64,000 nucleotides of DNA from Phlegmacium glaucopus (Eukaryota > Basidiomycota > Agaricomycetes > Agaricales > Cortinariaceae): positions 342,427 through 406,426 of the forward strand of contig MU130662.1 of NCBI GenBank assembly GCA_015039465.1, read 5' to 3'. The notes below the pieces were generated by a model. That model saw only the letters and a program-made list of their open reading frames with translations, made no database searches and was not told where the DNA came from. The position numbers were made by a program, and so were the translations under genes. Shown here piece by piece: positions 59,207 through 64,000 of the stretch (positions are counted from its first letter, which is position 1; each line of letters opens with the position of its first letter).

Positions 59207-60476
59207 TCAGCACTCGAACATCTGCGCTACCAAAATACGAATGATAAGGCAAAATATAAAAATAAGAATAAAAACAATGAGTATGTTGTACTCAGATACA
59301 AAATCATAGGAATTATGAACACGAAACCTTTCGCAATAGCTGTTTCCTCCCAGGATAGCGAAGTTGGATTCCTTCATGGTCAACCTCAACATGAATGCCC
59401 ATTGCATCGCTTGGGATGGAAGGTCTGATGTAGGCAGAGAAAGAGGGAGATAAGAGGCCACCACTACAATTCCAAGGCGAGAAAGCGGAAGATTACAGTT
59501 TAGAGATCTTTTCGCTTGAGAGATGAAAGGTAGTGAGCGTTGTGAGTGATATGCATGGAGACGGCGAAGCCAAATATTTTCTGTCCTTCGTTTCCTTCAT
59601 ACTGGCTTCAGTCCTTTTGGATCCACAGCTTTTGTTTGTCGTAGTGGGTCTGACATCTCCCGAGGTGGTATATACATTGTCACTCTTCGGGCGGCATAGA
59701 TGGTATTGAATTCAGCTTGCATCGTCGACGGTAGGCACACACCAGGTATATGAAATGATTTAGCACAAGTAGAATTCCCAGGCATTGTGATACTAGGAAC
59801 GACGTTGATACAAGCAGGAATAAGACAGAAATAGGAAAAAAACTTGGATTTTCTCTTCCTTCTCGGTGGAAGCGTAGTCCAGCTTTCGTCAGAATCTTCG
59901 GTAGAGTGCTGGTTTGTATCACGTTTTGGATATGGTTTCACCTGTGTGAAACTAGAGGGCAAATCCACCAGGTATTCGCCTCCTTGCAAGGTGTTACTTG
60001 GGTTTGGGGATGTGCTTGAGCTACGTGACGGAGATAAAAGTAAACTCGCTGCCCGGGCTTCGACGTGTTCTGGGCGAGAAGGTTTTGAAGTAGAAATAAA
60101 AGTCGGAGAATGCCGTGGAAATTCAGAGGAAGTTTCGTTTGCTTGAACTACATAGTTACATAGTCGCCAACTAATTGTAGTCACATTGATCTTTGATGTT
60201 GATAACAGCAGACGAAGGCTCTAATACACTTCTTCGATATTGGGAATAAGCGAATATATGAGGAGAACACTGGAGAAGACGAACCTTGCAAAGAGACCTT
60301 TTTCGTCTCGAAAGGCTTAAGAAAAGCCGGTACGAAACCCATTTCCATATTTTGCCTCGAGAACGATTGAGCAACTGTTGAATCTGGACGGAATGGGCTT
60401 TTCCGAACAGGCTGTATCGGAGATGAGTAAGTCTGGGAATAGAGAATGCGTGAATCATAATCCACAAGGGCCATCG
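59207..60476 (-). pseudogene. unrecognised Ser/Pro-rich gene with one membrane segment, copy 2
   Basis: A plausible start is ATG at 60476 (MALVDYDSRILYSQTYSSP). The block KKCIRAFVCC is followed by a frameshift relative to copy 1. Then there is a long open piece 59597-60150 (ANETSSEFPRHSPTF, SPSRSSSTSPNPSNTL, DESWTTLPPRRKRKSKFF, then a hydrophobic YFCLIPACINVV). The C-terminal block is AMGIHVEVDHEGIQLRYPG with stop near 59330. No family recognised. The basic RRKRK before a hydrophobic segment suggests a single-pass membrane protein (inference). Confidence 0.45.
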
Positions 60477-60837
60477 TTGTATGGATGACCAGGAGACGGA
60501 AACGATGAGAAGCCAGAAAGACGATTTTCAGTACGTTTACGCTGGCTACGTAACATATCAGGCAAGAGTTGGGCAGGAGAAAAGGCACGAGATAGTAATG
60601 TTTTTGATAACGTCTGCGCATCACGATGCTGGGAGGCTTCTGGAGGTAATATATGCGCATATTCAGGGAAATGAGATGAGCTGGAAAGCATTAGGTATCA
60701 TTGTAGTTGAAACGGACAAGGCGAATTGTGAACAGCAAATTTAGAGAGCAAGAAGCCGGTCGCCCCCCAACTCACCTACACTTTCAACAACTCCTGCGCA
60801 TACCTTTGCATCAGAAAAACAAGTACAAATACATACC

Positions 60838-60860
60838 AGTTTAACTGAGTTTGAAAACCT
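60838..60860 (+). repeat. 23-bp inverted repeat, left copy
   Basis: AGTTTAACTGAGTTTGAAAA plus CCT is the exact reverse complement of 63117-63139. The pair brackets the F-box-like gene and the foldback. Confidence 0.8.
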
Positions 60861-60902
60861 ATGGTTTTGACCATTTTAAAATAAAATCAGCCCTTCGCGG
60901 TC

Positions 60903-62214
60903 ATGTTGAACCCGCCTCTTTCTCTCCTCCCATTCGATCTGTTCGCTTACATTGTCGACCACATAGCAAAGCTCCCTTTCTCCAATGAACATCTCTATAA
61001 TTTATCCTTTGTTGATAGGGTATTCACTCAGTTGTGTCAGGCATACATCTTCAAGGACCTCCACTTGGGCTACGGCAGGGGAACCAAGAGTAGAATATCC
61101 AACAAGCTGGAAACGATGAGAAAGATCTTGAGCGACGAGCCATCATTTGCCAACCGAGTACGCGTGGTTACACTCTCCATCTCACACAAACGAAATGGGT
61201 GGCTTTTCAACGACTTTACTTTCATTACCATCGTCCAACTTCTTGCCAAATCGCCGATGCCGCCACATAAACTCCACCTTTCCGGAATAACGTGCTCATT
61301 TATATTCGATGGCCCCATCCTCGTCGCAGGACGGCTCATGCAATCATTCTTTTCCGAAACTCTGACTATCCTTCACCTCACCCAATGCCGGAACGTTCCA
61401 TTAACTCTTTTCCTCATCTGCCCCCGGCTGAGAGAAATATACATGGATCACGTGGAAGTGACTGAGGATAACTACGATAAATATCCCGACCAGCAGTGTT
61501 CCGGCCGAGAGCTGCCAGCACCGGAATATCTGAGCTACCGCAATTCAGAGAGCCTCATCAAGTAGATGATCACCCCACTGCCTAGGTTCCATACAGGAGT
61601 CGTCGTTTGGTCAAAACTGCGTGTTCTGAAGCTATGTCCGCACGAGGAGAAAGAAATGGCCCGTTTGCAACCTATCCTCGATATCGCTTGCAACACACTG
61701 GAGGAATTGCATCTCACTCGATTTGCCTGGGGCACGAACGGTGAGTGTGGTTCTTTTTATCGACGTGAAGCAGATTTGAAGGGATTATCAACAAGTCAAA
61801 CAACTCCCTCTCGCTGGCCTCGTGAACCTCAGAGATATTCCATGCCTGCGCGTCTTTGCGCTCCATGCCATCATCGAGTGTGATGCACAAGAATTCGTAG
61901 TTTTTCGTGATATCAAGCTCGTCCTCAATACGATACCGACATCCAATAAAGTCACAAACCTCTCATTTGGTTTTACTATTGCCGGTGAGCATCCTTTTGA
62001 CGGATGTTTCAAGGAAGATTGGGTTGGAATATGGGGCGAAGTCGTACGGATTTCTGCAGGGAAACCTCTCGAGTTGAATTTGAGGACAGTGGTTCGTCCA
62101 CCCAACTTTCAATACCCACCCCACAGACAAGACGAATTGTTCGAGCGCATCACGGAGAAGATAGCATCGCTTTTGAACTATCCAAATATTGATACCCACT
62201 ATACGCATCCTTGA
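60903..62214 (+). pseudogene. F-box-like / LRR protein (418 codons) with one in-frame TAG
   Basis: Exons 60903-61740 and 61796-62214 (55-nt GT-AG intron) give exactly 419 codons, with a single internal TAG at 61563-61565. The N-terminus LPFDLFAYIVDHIAKLPF ... LSFVDRVFTQLCQAYIF is the F-box-like start common in mushroom proteins. Leucine-rich strands follow (SETLTILHLTQCRNVPL, CPRLREIYMDHVEV, TLEELHLTRF, LPLAGLVNLRDIPCLRVF). F-box proteins choose substrates for SCF ubiquitin ligases. TAG could be CAG before a C-to-T change (SLIK-stop-MITPL). The rest is clean, so this is a very recent loss, an assembly error or a readthrough stop. Confidence 0.75.
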
Positions 62215-62444
62215 TTCTCTGTAGAATGCATATCTATGTAGTATTGCAATGAGATAGCTGCTGTGATACTGTGGTGCCAGTGACTGCTACTCACTCCCAT
62301 TGACTTGTTGGGAATGTTGGAATGCGTAAATGAAGGTCGGTTCCGGCATTTAGCCTTTGACTTTGCGTTTGCTCTTTACTGTCTGTAACCTGAATGGATT
62401 TGGCATCTCAAATACATTTGTTAAAAACATGGATTCCGGTCATC

Positions 62445-62993
62445 CGTACTAAGAAAACTTGGTAATAAATGTTGCGAGGGAATTTCAGGTGTAAGTATGG
62501 GACATTCCGATGATTATAGGTTAAGAGCCGCTGGGAGAACACAAGAGTGGAAGCTGAAGCGCTCAAGCCCAGGGGTTGTCACATCTAGAAAGTCGCAGTA
62601 TATAGATCTCCACTGCCGATGATCAGAAGGTCACAGAGCTGGCGCTTGGATGCTATCTGCGGAAGTTTATGTATTTCCTTGCTTTCCAACCTGACTTTCC
62701 AGAATCCTTCAGCCCGATCTCCCTGCTTTCCCCATCAATCATAAATAAATCAATACCAGAGGTAAGTCCCTACTGATGGGCCGTTCCTAACGTCCTCTCT
62801 CCTGAAGTGTTCTGCTAGAGTTAAGCTGCACAGTGTTGGACAGTTGCTGACTGAAAGTCGAAGGTCACACATTTCAGCAGTGACTCTTGTGTTCTCCCAG
62901 CGCCTCTTAACCTATAATCGTCGCAACGTCCCATACTTACACCTGAAATTCCCTCGCAACATTCGTTACCAAGTTTTCTTCGACGACGTAAGC
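62445..62993. mobile_element. foldback / MITE-like element with about 100-bp inverted arms
   Basis: Arms at about 62451-62551 and 62884-62985 are reverse complements. They share AGAAAACTTGGTAA, TGTTGCGAGGGAATTTCAGG, GTAAGTATGGGAC and TTATAGGTTAAGAG with few mismatches. The 330-bp centre has no ORF. Target duplication not resolved. Confidence 0.65.
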
Positions 62994-63116
62994 GGACAGA
63001 TCATCCGAGAGGAGAGAAAGAGGCGGGTTCAACACGATAATCGGCAAGGCTCATGACAAATAGAAGACTTGATGTATATACGGGCGCTTTGCGGCCCGCG
63101 GGTGCTGTCAGTTCAG

Positions 63117-63139
63117 AGGTTTTCAAACTCAGTTAAACT
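63117..63139 (-). repeat. 23-bp inverted repeat, right copy
   Basis: Exact reverse complement of 60838-60860. Outer flanks do not match each other, so it is not a simple transposon end. Confidence 0.8.
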
Positions 63140-63840
63140 AGTGAAAACGTTACTTAACACAACTCAAACCGCTCTCAAAGCGGTAGCCATTGTTTTACTG
63201 ATCAACGAAGCTCGCTCCGTTGACATAACAACATAACCTGTGCGAACGGCGGATAGTATGAGCAGGTCCGACGGGTAATTTTGATACCGCTAAAATCATT
63301 TTCGGATATTTTCTAAATTCAATCTTTAGCGCGCAAGAGCCACACACCCTCAAAACCCATATGTAGCTCCAGGAGCAGCGTTAAGCTGAGAATTACCAAC
63401 TCCCGGAATGTTCTACTAGTGCACACCTCGCGGATTCTTGCCACAGCCTACCACTGATCTGCTATCAGCGGCGAACAGAATTTAGTCACAGGACAAGAAC
63501 TCATAGCCTTCTATGCAAGCGATCATCTTCCCATTGATCTCCTGTCAGTCGTGAGGAGAATTTTGTCCCAGGGCGAGAACATCTGCCACTTGGGCGTTGA
63601 CCCAACTGTCATACTGTGAGCTCATCTTTCCTTTTTTTGTCGGCGATTTGGACAGGTCAAGGGAAGAAAACATGTCATATCCTGAGATCCTGAATGAATC
63701 AGGCGCATCAGTAAATTCAGGGTCTGCTTACTAGCGCTGGATAGTGCCGGATAGCACCATAGCACCATAGTAAAGGGTCCTTTATTTGTAGTGCTGGACA
63801 GCATCATGCTATTCCTGTCTAGATGGCCTGTTATTGTAGA
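63140..63840. other. spacer, nothing recognised
   Basis: No coding evidence. TAGCACCATAGCACCATAG and TAGTGCTGGACAG words appear from about 63730, similar to 4560-4760. Confidence 0.5.
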
Positions 63841-63847
63841 GTACTAG

Positions 63848-63940
63848 GGAGTGCTATATAGGCCTAGGTTACTACTATGGAGTACTACATAGGTCTAGGT
63901 TACTACTACAGAGTACTTTATAGGCCTAAGTTACTACTAT
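63848..63940. repeat. three tandem copies of a 31-bp unit
   Basis: The unit is close to GGAGTACTATATAGGCCTAGG followed by TTACTACTAT. Three consecutive copies differ at a few positions. Confidence 0.8.
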
Positions 63941-64000
63941 CCCGAAGCCATATCTCTCTTTCGAGCACTTGGTTAGTTCCACCCGATGCTACAAAGTAGC

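Larger units (their letters stand above)
55345..60240. repeat. segmental duplication, copy 2
   Basis: Tandem, same-orientation copy of 48941-55320, shortened by deletion of most of the amidase. Homology to copy 1 ends about 60240, whereas copy 1 breaks at about 55318 within the same gene. The junction between copies is about 55320-55345. Confidence 0.85.

Noticed and set aside
1..64000. tRNA and rRNA genes
   Set aside because: A visual scan for T-loop-like GTTCRA motifs paired with an acceptor stem found no convincing case; a covariance-model scan would be decisive.

Overview
The window looks like a basidiomycete (Agaricomycetes, mushroom-type) nuclear genome. The genes carry many short introns of about 47-66 nt. 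The transposons (chromodomain Ty3/Gypsy elements, a Plavaka-type CACTA transposase) and the gene families (DUF6533 7TM proteins, DUF7330, Kre9/Knh1-like GPI proteins, F-box-like LRR proteins) are typical of mushrooms. All identifications come from reading motifs by eye; no database search was run. For eight host genes the exon set I propose sums to an exact multiple of three, which supports the models (seven are fully open; the F-box-like one contains a single in-frame TAG).

Region 1 (1-22.9 kb) is a nested transposon graveyard. It starts with the 3' half of a Gypsy element (integrase, chromodomain split by a 1.3-kb insertion, CCHC zinc-knuckle ORF, 402-bp LTR). Next come a hAT-like MITE with a perfect 8-bp target duplication, an 840-bp foldback, low-complexity repeats, and a Plavaka transposase pseudogene on the minus strand that is itself interrupted. 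A second Gypsy element (12262-20370, minus strand, 5-bp TCAAT target duplication, 554-N assembly gap) sits inside another gene. This second element carries an extra BTB/POZ-like ORF between its zinc-knuckle ORF and its 3' LTR. An 853-bp MITE flanked by TA follows.

Region 2 (22.9-42.8 kb) is ordinary gene space. It holds a large low-complexity tandem-RRM protein (minus), a long stretch without recognisable genes (27.5-31.9 kb), a secreted Kre9/Knh1-like GPI protein, a DUF7330 protein, a cyclophilin, a 13-exon Mup1-type methionine permease and two adjacent DUF6533 7TM genes.

Region 3 (43.5-50.7 kb) is a run of four minus-strand genes: a shikimate-dehydrogenase-fold protein lacking the two catalytic residues, an intradiol (catechol-type) ring-cleavage dioxygenase, a second DUF7330 gene and an amidase. 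The first two suggest an aromatic/quinate link, but this is inference.

Region 4 (48.9-60.2 kb) is a decayed tandem segmental duplication. The 3' part of the amidase plus about 4.4 kb downstream was copied once. It yields two diverging C2H2 zinc-finger genes, two decaying copies of an unrecognised serine/proline-rich gene and an amidase remnant. Region 5 (60.8-64 kb) has an F-box-like LRR gene broken by one in-frame TAG, bracketed by a 23-bp inverted repeat and followed by a foldback repeat and 31-bp tandem repeats.
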